A stretch of DNA of 64,000 nucleotides from Malania oleifera (lineage: Eukaryota > Streptophyta > Magnoliopsida > Santalales > Ximeniaceae), in contig NC_080419.1 of assembly GCF_029873635.1 (NCBI RefSeq), positions 67,781,323 through 67,845,322 of the forward strand, in the 5' to 3' direction. This document shows positions 54,243-64,000 of this stretch, one piece after another. The notes under the pieces were generated by a model. It had not been told where the DNA came from and did no database searches. It was given only the letters and a program-made list of their open reading frames with translations. The position numbers and the translations under genes are program-made. Each line of letters begins with the position of its first letter. Position 1 is the first letter of the stretch.

Positions 54243-54995
54243 AACCTAAGAGTTTTGGTCGATCGAGACATAGGTTCGGTCGCCCAAACAAACACATAGG
54301 AAAAAGTGAATTTTCCATGTTCGGGTACCTGAATTTAAGTTTGGTTTTTTGTTTAAAGCGATTTTCCAAAATGTCCAAGGTTTGGTCACCTGAAGTAAAG
54401 TTCAGCCTACCGAGATACCAAGTTCAGTCGCCCAAGGTGAAAATCAACTACAAGTTCGGGCCCTTGAGGACATTGGAAAAAGTAAGGGTATGAGTTCAGT
54501 CGACCATGGACACTCAAATCATTTGAGTTCGGTCGCCCAAAGTCAGGTCAACTATTTGACAAGTCAACAGTTTGGTCAATTGAGGCAATTTGACTTGCCT
54601 GATTCGGTAACTCGGAGCCCTTATGATTTTAAGCCTAGGGTCCATATTTTAATTTTAATTTACCCCTAATGATGTGTGAGCTTAGAGGTGTTTTGTGCAC
54701 TAAGTGTGTAGGAACCTAAAGGTCAATTTAAGGCAACCTGAGCATACAGTCCTATCATGCATGATCCAATTATTATAGAACATATTGAATTACAATCCAG
54801 AATGAACAATATAAAAATACAATTACAAATGAAACACAATAATCTTCATTCTTGCTTGGGGTCACCAGACACCATCATGATATAATGTTCTTTTCAATTC
54901 CATGCGCAGAGTGAACCTAGATGCAAGCTCAGGGAAAACATTAGTACCAAGGTATTTGTCATTATCCAAACGGGATATGACTAATCAGGTCAACA
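54243..54995 (-). repeat. 5' LTR of L, second part
   Basis: The word cluster is at 54255-54605 (GTTCGGTCGCCCAAAC at 54274). It ends AGGTCAACA at 54995, followed by TSD ACCTA. Confidence 0.87.
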
Positions 54996-55545
54996 ACCTA
55001 TTATATGTTCCAAATTGATTTTAGCATAAAATGTACAGTTGCTTGAACGTGCAACAATATATGCTTTTTCAATTTTGTTTCCAAAAACTTTTGTTAACTT
55101 TTATACTTGCCATATTACTTTAAGACTTTTGAAAACATTTTCTAAAGTTTTCAAAATTTGGTCTCTAAGTCAATAATGAAACCTAAGAGCTTCAATACAT
55201 CCATATCGACATTAAATGAAGTACTTACATGAGACTTCTTAAGACTTAAACATTCTAAGCACTAAGTCTTCATGCTTGCCTTTCTTTGAGTCCATATTGT
55301 CTTCAAGCTTCAATATACTTTAAGTTTCATCATATTTTTCTATCTTTGATCCCACGCTTTAAATATACTTTAAGCTTTCATTTGACCTCTTGTCTTTGGA
55401 GTATAAACTCTCAACAAAGCTTGTGAAAACTTGATCTTGAACTTATATGTTTGATTCCTGAAATATCATCACTTAACCAAAATATGTTAAGTTCCCTTGA
55501 TTTGTTATCATTAAAATAAGATTTGCAAGCCTTGTTTGGCCAACA
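54996..55545 (-). repeat. 3' LTR of K, second part
   Basis: Continues K1 after L (54996-55000 is the duplicated TSD), colinear with 63773 onwards (ATATGCTTTTTCAATTTTG near 55039). It ends GGCCAACA at 55545. The whole LTR is about 1.8 kb without L. Confidence 0.87.
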
Positions 55546-55576
55546 ATCTCCCCATGTTTGACGATGACATATAAGG
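55495..55576 (-). other. Weak inverted repeat with PPT at the K 3' LTR junction
   Basis: CCTTGATTTGTTATCATTAA (from 55495) and TTTGACGATGACATATAAGG (55557-55576) pair at about 15 of 20 positions with an indel. The purine tract is at about 55546-55554 (minus strand); a second tract is near 55602-55613. Confidence 0.45.
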
Positions 55577-55982
55577 AGCAAAAATTGAGTGAACCTTAAT
55601 AAGGCTCTCCCTTACAATAAGCATGCTCTTAACAATATTTGGAAAGTAAAACAATATCATTCATATGATAGTATATCAGATAGTATCAAATTTAGTTTCA
55701 GATTCTATGTAAGTTCATAAATTTTTTAGAGTTTATCTCTGTTTTATATGTCTTAGGTTTGTCTCAGTTTCGCTCAAAAGTTCTCTCCCTTTTGACCTCA
55801 ATAAAAAAAAGATAAAGCAATAAGTGCATACATACTAAGACAAAGATTAGAATTGAGCACAAAAATAGAGAATACCATTATCATATGATAATCAATAAGT
55901 CCAAACATAACATATTAATAACATGCTACAAAGAGATAAGCATTAGAAGCAATAAGTAAAAAAAAAAAAAAAAATCACAAAG
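55577..55982 (-). other. K 3' noncoding region
   Basis: AT-rich, with an A-run near 55958. Nothing coding is visible. The GCATGC motif of BD and L is not recognised here. Confidence 0.6.
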
Positions 55983-57300
55983 TTGTTTTTAATACAAATT
56001 CATAATAGTCAAAGAACAAAGAGATCTAAGTGTCTCCATCATTATCATCAGACTCATCATCGTCTCCTTCTTCTTCACCTCCTTCTTCACTTCCATCAGA
56101 CTCAACTTCCATTGGAGCCTTTCCGCGTGAAGAGGAAGTGTTGGTTATATGCTGTTCGATCCAGCCAAGTGTTTGGTCTACACTTAGCACGCATTTCTAT
56201 ACTAAATTTTGTGAACTTCTGATGGTAAGACATAAACCATGAAGGTGCATCAAGCTGAGGTGCTGGTTACTGATAAGGTGGAGCTAGTTCAGCAGCTTGT
56301 CTTGGTTGTCTTATACCTTTTTGAAACCATCCTTGCTCGTGTTTTTCATATCCCATTTGTTTTGAGTGTTGTGGAGGAGAAAAGATCATATCGAGTACGT
56401 TTGATAAACAACTCAGTGGGAGAGGTTACATTAAGATGAGCAAAGAGGAGGTTAAGAATTCCACCATAAGGTAGAGTTACACGATGAGCTTCCAATCTTA
56501 AGAGCATCCACTTAAGTATTAAACTTGATAAATCAAGCTTCTTTTCTTTCAATAAGCACCACATAACAATGCAATCCAAATATGTCATATAGTCATGAGA
56601 ACTAGTGTAAGGCAAAATATTATACATGATAATCTTTTGAAGAATCTCTTCCTAGAGGTTCAATTGCTTGTAGAGTGGAGGATTTCCAAAGTAAATAGGA
56701 GCTTTAGTCATGATAAGTGGCAGGAGTTCTTCGAGAGTAAACCCTTTTTCCATAATCCAAGATTGCTTGAAATTAGGACACTCAAATTCTCCTCGGTGCC
56801 AAGGTTTCGGGAGTAAAGGCAATTGACTTCCCCATAATTTTGGTAGAAATTACCAACTCGCCTTATACCAAATTCCAGTAAAAGATTTTAACCAAGTTTG
56901 GATAAATTGGTTTAGCTTGATACGTGACAAAATTGTGTCATCCTATGTTCTTAAATAAGGGTAGGATAGTTGAAATTTTTGTTTTAAAGAACGTGGTGTC
57001 TAGAATCTTACCAAGGATAGGCTTGGTAGTTCGAAGGTGATTGCAATACCATTGCTTGGTGTGAGGAGCAACAAGCCACTTCTCAATGTTGTCGTCATCC
57101 TTTCCTAAAGTAGCACCATGATGTGTAGTGGTTTTTGTTCTTGGAATCTTGATTTTAGAAGAAATAATTGGTGAAAACCCCTAGAAATCGTGAGGAAAGG
57201 ATGTGTGAAGATGAGATTCACAATGTAATCGGTGGATTTTGATTGTAGAATCACTTGAGATCGAAGAAGAATGAGTGCAGGTGAGTGAAGAAATAGGGTC
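55983..57300 (-). pseudogene. Accessory ORF (aORF) of K
   Basis: Minus strand: PRTKTTTHHGATLGKDDDNI (about 57150), WLVAPHTKQWYCNHL, KPILGKILDTTFF, GWHNFVTYQAKPIYPNLVKI followed by FYWNLV (about 56940-56870), SIAFTPETLAPR, MYNILPYTSSHDYMTYLDCI then VMWCLLKEKKLDLS (about 56620-56530), LFSSTTLKTNG in another frame, and an acidic tail with SEGGEEEGDDDESDDNDGDT ending near 56029. Stops and frameshifts interrupt it. The tail also has SSSRGKAPME. K is the only autonomous-type element here carrying it, directly after pol, as expected for an env-like ORF. No membrane segment is evident, so an envelope role is not supported by the sequence. Confidence 0.65.
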
Positions 57301-57540
57301 AGTTGATAGGGGATTTTAAGTATTTAAAATCCCGCCAATCAGTCACCTATACTTAAGGTGCAGTCGCTTGACCTTTTACGGATTTTTAATTTTTCCCAGA
57401 CAATTGCATGTTAGTCAACTAAGGTCTGAGGGTCAGTTGCCTGAACTTATCAATCCTGAAAAATTGTGAGTTAGAACAAGTTCAATTGACTGGGGTTTAA
57501 GGCACAGTCGCTTAACCTTCACCAATCTTTCAAGTTTCCT
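57301..57540 (-). promoter_or_regulatory. Internal U3-like word cluster upstream of K aORF
   Basis: Words GTGCAGTCGCTTGACC (57358), GGGTCAGTTGCCTGAAC (about 57430) and GCACAGTCGCTTAACC (about 57502) match the K LTR words GGGTCAGTCCCCTGAAC (63736) and TGCAATCGCCTGACC (about 63811), not those of BD or L. On the minus strand an AT-rich GATTTTAAATACTTAAAATC lies between the cluster and aORF, a weaker TATA candidate than in BD and L. Confidence 0.55.
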
Positions 57541-57559
57541 CTTAGCACTCATCATGTAT

Positions 57560-60500
57560 TCTTCTAAACAACTTCCCTATTGTGTAATAAGCCAAGTTCT
57601 CTTCTTATATATATGAATCTATCTTCTGGAAGAGGTTTGGTAAAGATATCCGCCCATTCGTCACTTGTATTCAAAAATTCAAGTATAATATCTTCTTTTG
57701 TACATGATCTCTTGAAAAATGATGCCTTATGTCTATATGCTTGGTTCTTGAGTGTGATATGAGATTTTTTTATATAATTATTGCACTTGTATTATCACAC
57801 TTTATAGGAATTGCAGAATACTCTAAATTAAAATTTTTTAATTGTTATTTCATATAGAGTGTTTATGCACAACAACTACCTACTGCCACATACTCATCTT
57901 GAGCAATAAACAAAGCTACGGAGTTTTGTTTCTTAGAGAACCAAAAGACAAGTGACCATCCTAGAAAGTGACAAGTCCCACTTGTGCTTTTTCTATCAAT
58001 CTTACATCCAGTATAATCAACATCTAAATAACTCATCATCTCAAAGTCAGTGTCCTTAAGATACCTTAGACCTAAGTCAATAGCACCTATCAAGTATCTT
58101 AAGATACTTTTCACAACTATTTGGTGAGACTTTTTAGGAGCTTATTGAAACCGGGCACACATGCATACACTAAACATGATATCCAGTCTACTAGCTATCA
58201 AATATAATAAACTTCCTATCATCCCTCGATAATATTTCATATCAACTGATTTTCCTTTTTCATCTTTGACAAGGCTTATGGATGTACTCATTGGAGTTCC
58301 TATAGGCTTGCTACTTTCCATGTCGAACTTCTTAAGCATGTCCCTTATGTACTTGGATCGATTTATGAAAGTTCCATTTTTGGCTTGCTTAATTTGAAGT
58401 CCTAAGAAGTAATTCAATTCTCCCATCATACTCATTTCAAATTCATCTTGCATACAATTTGAAAAATCCTTACATAAATCTTCGTTAGTAGCACCAAATA
58501 TAATATCATCTACATAGATTTGAATAATGAGCATATCTTCATTTTTAGATTTAATAAATAACGTGATGCCTACCTTTCCTATAGAAAATCCCTTTTCTAG
58601 TAAAAATCCACTCAACCTCTCATACCAAGCTCTAGGGGCTTGTTTCAACCCATATAAAGCTTTTGTTAACCTAAACACATAATCAGGGTTATGGATATCC
58701 TCAAATCCTGGAGGTTGTGCCACATAAACTTATTCATGTATGAATCTATTTAACAATGCATTTTTTACAACCATTTGATAGATTTTGAATCCCTTGTGGG
58801 ATGCATAGACTAATAACATTCTTATAACTTCCATTCTAGCTACGGGAGCAAAGGTCTCATCGTAGTCTATTCCCACTTCTTGGTTATATCCTTGAGCCAC
58901 TAGTCTAGCTTTATTTCTTACTACAATTCCATTTTCATCCTTTTTATTCCTAAATACCCATTTGCTTCCAATAACGGAATGATCAGTGGGTCTAGGAACT
59001 AAATTCCATACTTTATTTCTTTCAAATTAATTTAGCTCTTCTTGCATAGCAACTATCCAAGAATCATCATTTAAGGTTTCTTCAATGTTATTAGGTTCTT
59101 CTTAAGATAGGAATGCATAAGGATTGCATATATTTTTCAATGAATATCTAGTGGATACACCACGTGAAGGTTATCCTATAATTTGATCTTTTGGATGATT
59201 CCTTACAAATTTCCATTCTTTAGATAGTTCAGAATTTTCTAAAGATTCATCATTTGAAGTTGGTTCATTTGTCTCATCCTTAACTTTTTTTATTTCCAAG
59301 TCTTCTAACTTTTGTGTTGTTTTAACTTCCTTAACATTTACTGTTTTAGTTAATGGATTTTCCTCACCAAAAGTTACATGCATTGATTCTATAATTGTGA
59401 GAGTTCTTTTATTGTAAATTCTGAATGCCTTGCTTTTTAACGTATATCTTAAGAATATTCCTTCATTTGATTTTGTATCAAATTTTCCTAAGTCATCTTT
59501 ATCATTCAATACAAAGAACTTACAACCAAATACATGAAAATAAGAAATGTTAGGCCGTCTTCCTTTCTATAGTTCATAGGGGGTCTTATTTAAGTTTGAT
59601 CTTATGGAAACTCTATTCATTACATAGCATGTGGTATTTACCACTTTAGCCCAAAAATATTTAGGTAGCTTATGTTCATTGAGCATGGTCCTAGCCATTT
59701 CTTGAAGAGATCTATTTTTTCTCTCAACAACTCCATTTTTGTTGAGATGTTCAAGGTGCTAAAAAATTTTAATTTATTCCATGTTCATTACAAAATTTTT
59801 CAACTGCTTTATTGTTAAATTCTCTTCCTTTATCACTCCTTATATTTAAAACACCTTATCCTTTTTCATTTTGAAGTCTTTTGCACAAGTTTTTTAACAG
59901 TTTATATGCTTAATCTTTCAAGGCTAAGAAGAGTACCCAGGAAAACCTAGAGTATTCATCAACTTTGACAAAAGCATATTGCTTTCCTCCTATACTTTGT
60001 ATCCTAGTAGGACCAAATAAGTCTAAATGGATAATTTCTAAAGGTATACTAGTTGAAATATGTTTCTTCTTTTTAAAACTTGTCTTGGTTTCCTTCCCAA
60101 GTTGGCAAGCATCACAGATTTTGTCTTTTATGAACTTTGTGATAGGTAGACCTTTGACTAACTTCTTTTTAGATAGTTTTAATAATAGATCCATACTTGC
60201 TTGTCCTGATTTCTATGTCATAGCCAACGGGCTTCATTCATGGCTGCTAAGCATGTGACCTCTTGAGAAAGTAGATTTTCAAAGTTTATACAATATACAT
60301 TATTAACTCTGTAAGCAATGAATATAAAATCATGTTTTTCTAGATTTTCAACTATGCATTTTTCTTATTTAAAGATTATGTCAAACCCCTTATCACTTAA
60401 CTGACTTATACTTAGTAGATTGTGTTTTAATCCTTCTACTAACAACACATTATCAATGGTTAAGAAGGTTCTTTACCTATTTTTCCAATTCCAATAATTT

Positions 60501-60735
60501 TACCTTTAGCATTGTTGCCGAAGGTGACATACCCTCCATCTTTTTGCATTAGGGTGGTGAATTTTGTTTTATCCCGGTCATGTGTCTTGAACACCCACTG
60601 TCCAAGTACCACTTGTCTTTTGATGGAGTGATCCTTAAGCACACCTACAAGAATGATTCAATGTGTTACTTTTGGTACCCAAACTTTCTTAATGCTTTAT
60701 AAGTCAAGTTTATTTTTAGTGTTGATTTTCCAGTC
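57560..60735 (-). pseudogene. pol of K: protease, integrase, RT, RNase H
   Basis: Minus strand. The protease start LDSGCSRHMTG (about 60600) keeps the Asp but a frameshift follows. Pre-integrase GGYVTFGNNAKGKIIGIGKI is near 60530. The zinc domain and integrase core are at 60194-59910 (CDACQLGKETKTSFKKKKHI, IHLDLFGPTRIQSIGG, VDEYSRFSWVLFL); the rest of the core (59700-59900) is frame-shifted. The linker is at 59509-59171. RT is open at 58723-58142 with GLKQAPRAWYERLSGFLLEK, intact YVDD near 58510, NYFLGLQIKQAKNG and SVCMCARFQ. RNase H is at 58114-57600 with DRKSTSGTCHFLGWSLVFWF, then IKCDNTSAI and SHSRTKHIDIRHHF. It is the best RT in the window but not a continuous pol frame. Confidence 0.88.
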
Positions 60736-60739
60736 ATTC

Positions 60740-62446
60740 TTGATTTTGACATATTTCTTTTAAAGTGAACATTCAAATTTTATATGTCCATTTTTCTTAC
60801 ACAAGAAGCAAGTAGTGTGTTTATAAGCATTTGTAGACAATGTGCTTGCATAGTATTTTGATTCCTTTACGAAATATCCCATGTATAAGTTCTTTTTATT
60901 TTTTCTTTCAATTCCATTGAACCCAATTCCTTCATTATCACAAGTCATCTTTTGATGTCCAACCATTTTTTTTCAAAATTTTCTTTTCCTCTAGTAAAAT
61001 TGTAGATGATTTTTTTCTTTATCCTCAACTTTACTTTTAAGGTTACTTATTTCTAAGTCCTTCTATCTTTCACCATTCACTTGTAACTTTACTAAATCTT
61101 GAGACATTTCATTTTTTTTTTTCTTCATAAGATCATCAATATGTGTGTCTTTTTTCTTTTTCAGCTGATATTGAGGTTTCTAGTTGGTTTTTTAGCTTTT
61201 CATTTTATTATTTCAAGGCTATGTTTCTTTTAGATACTCTTATGACCCTTTTATGTAAAGAAAATAGTTCAGCTTGCATTTCTCTATATGAAGGCATACT
61301 ATCACACGAATCACTACAAGATTCATCACTAAATCCTTCAAATGAACTAGTGTAGGAGTTTACCTCGGCATCACTTGCCATGAAGCAGATGTTTGCCACT
61401 TCTTGATCACTTTATTCATCCTATGATTCACTTAAGCTAGTGTCATCCCATGTAACTTTCATTGCTTTCTTCTTCTTCTTCCTGTCTTCCTTCAGCAGTG
61501 GACAATCTGGTTTAATATGCCCAACCTTTTTGCAATTATAACAAGTAGGAGGTTCATTCTTAGTTTCCTTTTACTTGTTTCTCCTTTGTCAGCTTTTGAT
61601 CCTTTAAACTTTTGAGTGAAATTTTTTGTCTTTTTGAAAAACTTTCCAAGTCTTCTAGTCATGAAGGCTATATCATCATCATTTGATTCATTGTCTTCTT
61701 CATCTTCACTAGAGTTTTTTTTTTTTTTTTTTTTTAACAACCTTAAGAGCTATTGATTTCTTGTTCTTGTTATTTTTAGAATTTCTCTCATTTATAGCCA
61801 TCTCATATGTAAGGAGCAATCATATCAATTTATCTAGGGAAGTATTTTTCAAGTTTCTTCCTTCTGTTATTGCAGTAGTTTTAAGTTCCCATATTGGAGG
61901 AAGTCCACTAAGGATTTTTCGAATCATCTCATAAGTTGAGTCATTTTTTCCTAAAGCATTGAGGGAGTTTATTATACGTATGAACCTAGTGTACATAATA
62001 GTGATAGTCTCGTCTGAATTCATCCTAAAAGCCTCATACTCGCTTGTGAACATGTCGATTCTGCTATCTCTAACATCTATCGTTCCTTTTTTTATAGGTT
62101 ACCTCTAATTTATCCCATATTTCTTTGGCTGATAACATGCCACGACCCTATTGAATTCATTTACATCAAGAGTACAATATAGAGCATTCATGGCACTTAA
62201 ATTTATTTGTAACATTTTAGGATCATTGTCGGTCATCTCTTTTTCTTATTTAGGTTTTTATTTACCGTTTACTGTTTTAGTGGGGATAAGGTCATCATGT
62301 GTGATAACTTTTCCTGCTTTCCAATCCCTAGTTTGTAAGTAAATTCTCATTCTTTGTTTCCAGAAGGTGTAGATTAGACCACGGAGAATAGGTGGTCTAG
62401 ATGAGGATTAACCCTCAGCAAAGGGAGATACACCTAGGTGTGCCAT
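60740..62446 (-). pseudogene. gag of K, long form
   Basis: The start at 62446 (MAHLGVSPFAEG) is followed by a stop. Then come WKQRMRIYLQTRDW, NALYCTLDVNEFNRVV, a frameshift near 62100, RIDMFTSEYEAFRMNSDETI, SLNALGKNDSTYEM and TAITEGRNLKNTSLDKLI (62053-61820). An acidic segment with a T-run (extra lysines) is near 61720. The first knuckle CYNCKKVGHIKPDC is near 61540. CDSMPSYREMQAELFSLHKR and a coiled coil are near 61300. The second knuckle CFLCKKNGHIKFEC is near 60810-60770. The domain order matches M and F. Confidence 0.85.
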
Positions 62447-62489
62447 ATAAATCTTCATGTAACTTCTAATTTAAGATTTACTACAACCC

Positions 62490-62504
62490 TGCTCTAATAC
62501 CAAT
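62490..62504 (-). other. Primer binding site of K
   Basis: The minus strand reads ATTGGTATTAGAGC next to the LTR; initiator-Met tRNA type with one change. Confidence 0.88.
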
Positions 62505-64000
62505 TGAATAGTAAGGTGTATTCCTAAGAAGGGGGTGAATTGGGATTTAAAAATTTTTTTGAAGATTCTTTTTATACTTTCCTTTAGTTAATTTTGAATC
62601 CGAGCTATGTTTCTTTTCAACTATCACGCACAAACACAATGATTAAGAACCCTTTGAACTTTAACCAACTCAATCACACAAGTATAATTGGTTTGCAATG
62701 ACCAACACTCACTCCAATCAATAAGATAAGTTTGAATTCACAATAAAATATAAATTTCAACAAGCCTTCAAAATTTAGATTTTGATATCAAACAAGTTAC
62801 TTGAGTTTAAATCTGTTAATGAACTTTGATATTTATCAACGTACTTCCTTTAATCAAAATTTCTACAATCAATGTACTTTCTTTAATCAAGGTTTCTGCA
62901 ATTATCAAAGTCAAATTAATTTCCAGCAATTCACAAAGCATCCATGCAATTAATAAATATAGAAAATTAAAGATAGTAGGGTAAGGAGAGTGACACCGTA
63001 TTTTTACAAGGTTTGGTCCAAAACCTACGTCCTTGCCCTAAGCAAACGATTGTGAGGATTCTCCTTTCCAACTTTTTATTAGGAAAAAGTTACGACCTCT
63101 CTAATAAGAATCCCTTGTCGTTACTACAATGATCCAATCCCCTAAACCATCAACAAATCTCCCTAGCAAGAATCCCCTCTCACTAGTCCAACAATTGAAC
63201 AACCTGAATCGTCAAAAATCAACAAGATACAATTTGCGTACAATGAAACTCTCAAAAGAGCTGATTAGTACAATTGAATGCACAACAAAGGTACTTCAAT
63301 TAAATATCACTATAGAAAGAATTGAAGCTCAGAAATTTATCACCGAGTTCTCTTTTAGATTTGCATTTCTCAGTAAGTGAGCATAGAATCTTGTGATTTG
63401 ATCAGCAAGAATTTCAGCAAGAACTTTAGTAGAGTGTTTGCAATAAGAGGATTTGAAGAGTGTGAACAATATAGCTTGAATGCTATTTGAAATTTGTTGG
63501 TGTGTGAAATCTTTAGGTTTCCCATGTATTTATAGATGAAAAAAAGCTTCTATTTCGTGTTTCTCAAGTTGCTTTGAGTTTTTACCAATTTTTTATAAAG
63601 TTTGGGATCCAAGTAATCAAATTTGGAAGCTTTTCTTCGCTATTTAAATTTGACTGTTACGAAGTACAATTAACTGGACTATCAGGGTCAATTGCTTGCT
63701 TTTTTAAAAACTAGCAAAATTTCAATGTCAGAATGGGGTCAGTCCCCTGAACTCATGGGGTCAGTTGACTGGACCTATTCCGTGTTCCCAATTTATTTTA
63801 GTATAGAAAGTGCAATCGCCTGACCAAACTAGGCCAGTCACCTGAATGTGCAACAACATATGTTTTTTCAATTTTGTTACCGAAAACTTTTGTTAACTTT
63901 TATACTTGTCATATTACTTTGAGACTTTTGAAAATATTGTTCAGGGTTTTCAAAATTTGGTCTTTGAGTCAATAATAAAACCTAAGAGCTTCAATGCATC
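62505..64000 (-). repeat. 5' LTR of K, cut by window edge
   Basis: The plus strand starts TGAATAGTAAGGTGTATTCC and is colinear with 37259-38531 and then 54996-55210. R-U5 block near 62990-63180; TATA-like box read from CCCATGTATTTATAG near 63520; word cluster 63665-63850. U3 ends beyond 64000. Confidence 0.9.

Larger units (their letters stand above)
38532..54995 (-). mobile_element. Non-autonomous copia-type element L, hosting M and N
   Basis: LTR L1 (38532-39326 plus 46519-47103) and LTR L2 (51550-52822 plus 54243-54995) enclose, on the minus strand, primer site, gag, a word cluster with TATA-like box, aORF, 3' noncoding region and polypurine tract. No pol motif was found. TSD: AACTA (38527-38531) against ACCTA (54996-55000), one mismatch; the intact K LTR at 63773 reads ACCTA, so the left copy has mutated. 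Same layout as BD. Confidence 0.85.
37259..64000 (-). mobile_element. Autonomous-type copia element K (runs off right edge), interrupted by L
   Basis: Minus-strand order from the right: 5' LTR (62505 to beyond 64000), primer site, gag, protease, integrase, RT, RNase H, word cluster, aORF, polypurine tract and 3' LTR (37259-38531 plus 55001-55545). It is the only copia element here in which gag, pol and aORF can all be traced. All are broken by stops or frameshifts. AACAC at 37254-37258 would be the left TSD copy; the right copy lies outside the window. Confidence 0.85.

Noticed and set aside
55983..56439. Plus-strand frames of 60-80 codons
   Set aside because: They run antisense to the K aORF and its acidic tail.
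1..64000. tRNA, rRNA or small RNA genes
   Set aside because: No cloverleaf-like or conserved rRNA segment was recognised; TGGTATCAGAG matches are primer sites beside LTRs. A tRNAscan or Infernal run would be decisive.

Overview
The window is repeat-rich nuclear DNA from a flowering plant, probably a dicot. It is AT-rich and made almost entirely of LTR retrotransposons. No intact host gene, tRNA, rRNA or CRISPR array was found. Most elements are Ty1/copia of the SIRE/Maximus type: LTRs of about 1.4-2.2 kb, an initiator-Met tRNA primer site (TGGTATCAGAG), gag with CCHC knuckles, integrase before reverse transcriptase (RT), and G-rich polypurine tracts (PPTs). There is also one complete Ty3/gypsy element and a gypsy pol fragment. 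Nearly all coding regions are broken by stops or frameshifts; the best open frame is a 299-codon gag piece at 43397-44296.

The layout can be read as nested insertions, several with exact 5-bp target-site duplications (TSDs). Left stack: copia element F (minus; 10656-13345 and 26817-28348) was hit by A2 (plus, 5270-10655), which was hit by A1 (plus, 1676-5269). Elsewhere F was hit by solo LTR E (TSD CTATT), E by element BD (13836-25202, TSD GAACC), and the BD gag by solo LTR C (20675-22660, TSD CAACA). A gypsy pol fragment lies at 1-1675. At the other end of F come two truncated LTR heads, G and H.

Right stack: an unidentified host segment X (29446-30053 and 36641-37258) was hit by gypsy element J (30054-36635, TSD CCATT) and, further right, by copia element K (37259 to beyond 64000). 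The left LTR of K was hit by L (38532-54995, TSD ACCTA with one mismatch). One L LTR was hit by M (39327-46513, TSD TATGC) and the other by solo LTR N (52823-54237, TSD AGACC).

Functionally, K is a broken autonomous element with gag, pol and a third ORF (aORF). BD and L have gag and aORF but no pol; M has gag only. These would depend on pol supplied by relatives such as K or F. The most interesting observations are: (1) in K, L and BD a cluster of short quasi-palindromic words plus a TATA-like box, resembling the U3 promoter of the element's own LTR, lies directly upstream of aORF; (2) an inverted repeat spans the PPT/3' LTR junction in five families, with covariation; (3) each LTR family has its own word on a common quasi-palindromic plan; (4) a short noncoding motif is repeated in the 3' regions. 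All alignments were made by eye; no percentage identities or ages were computed.
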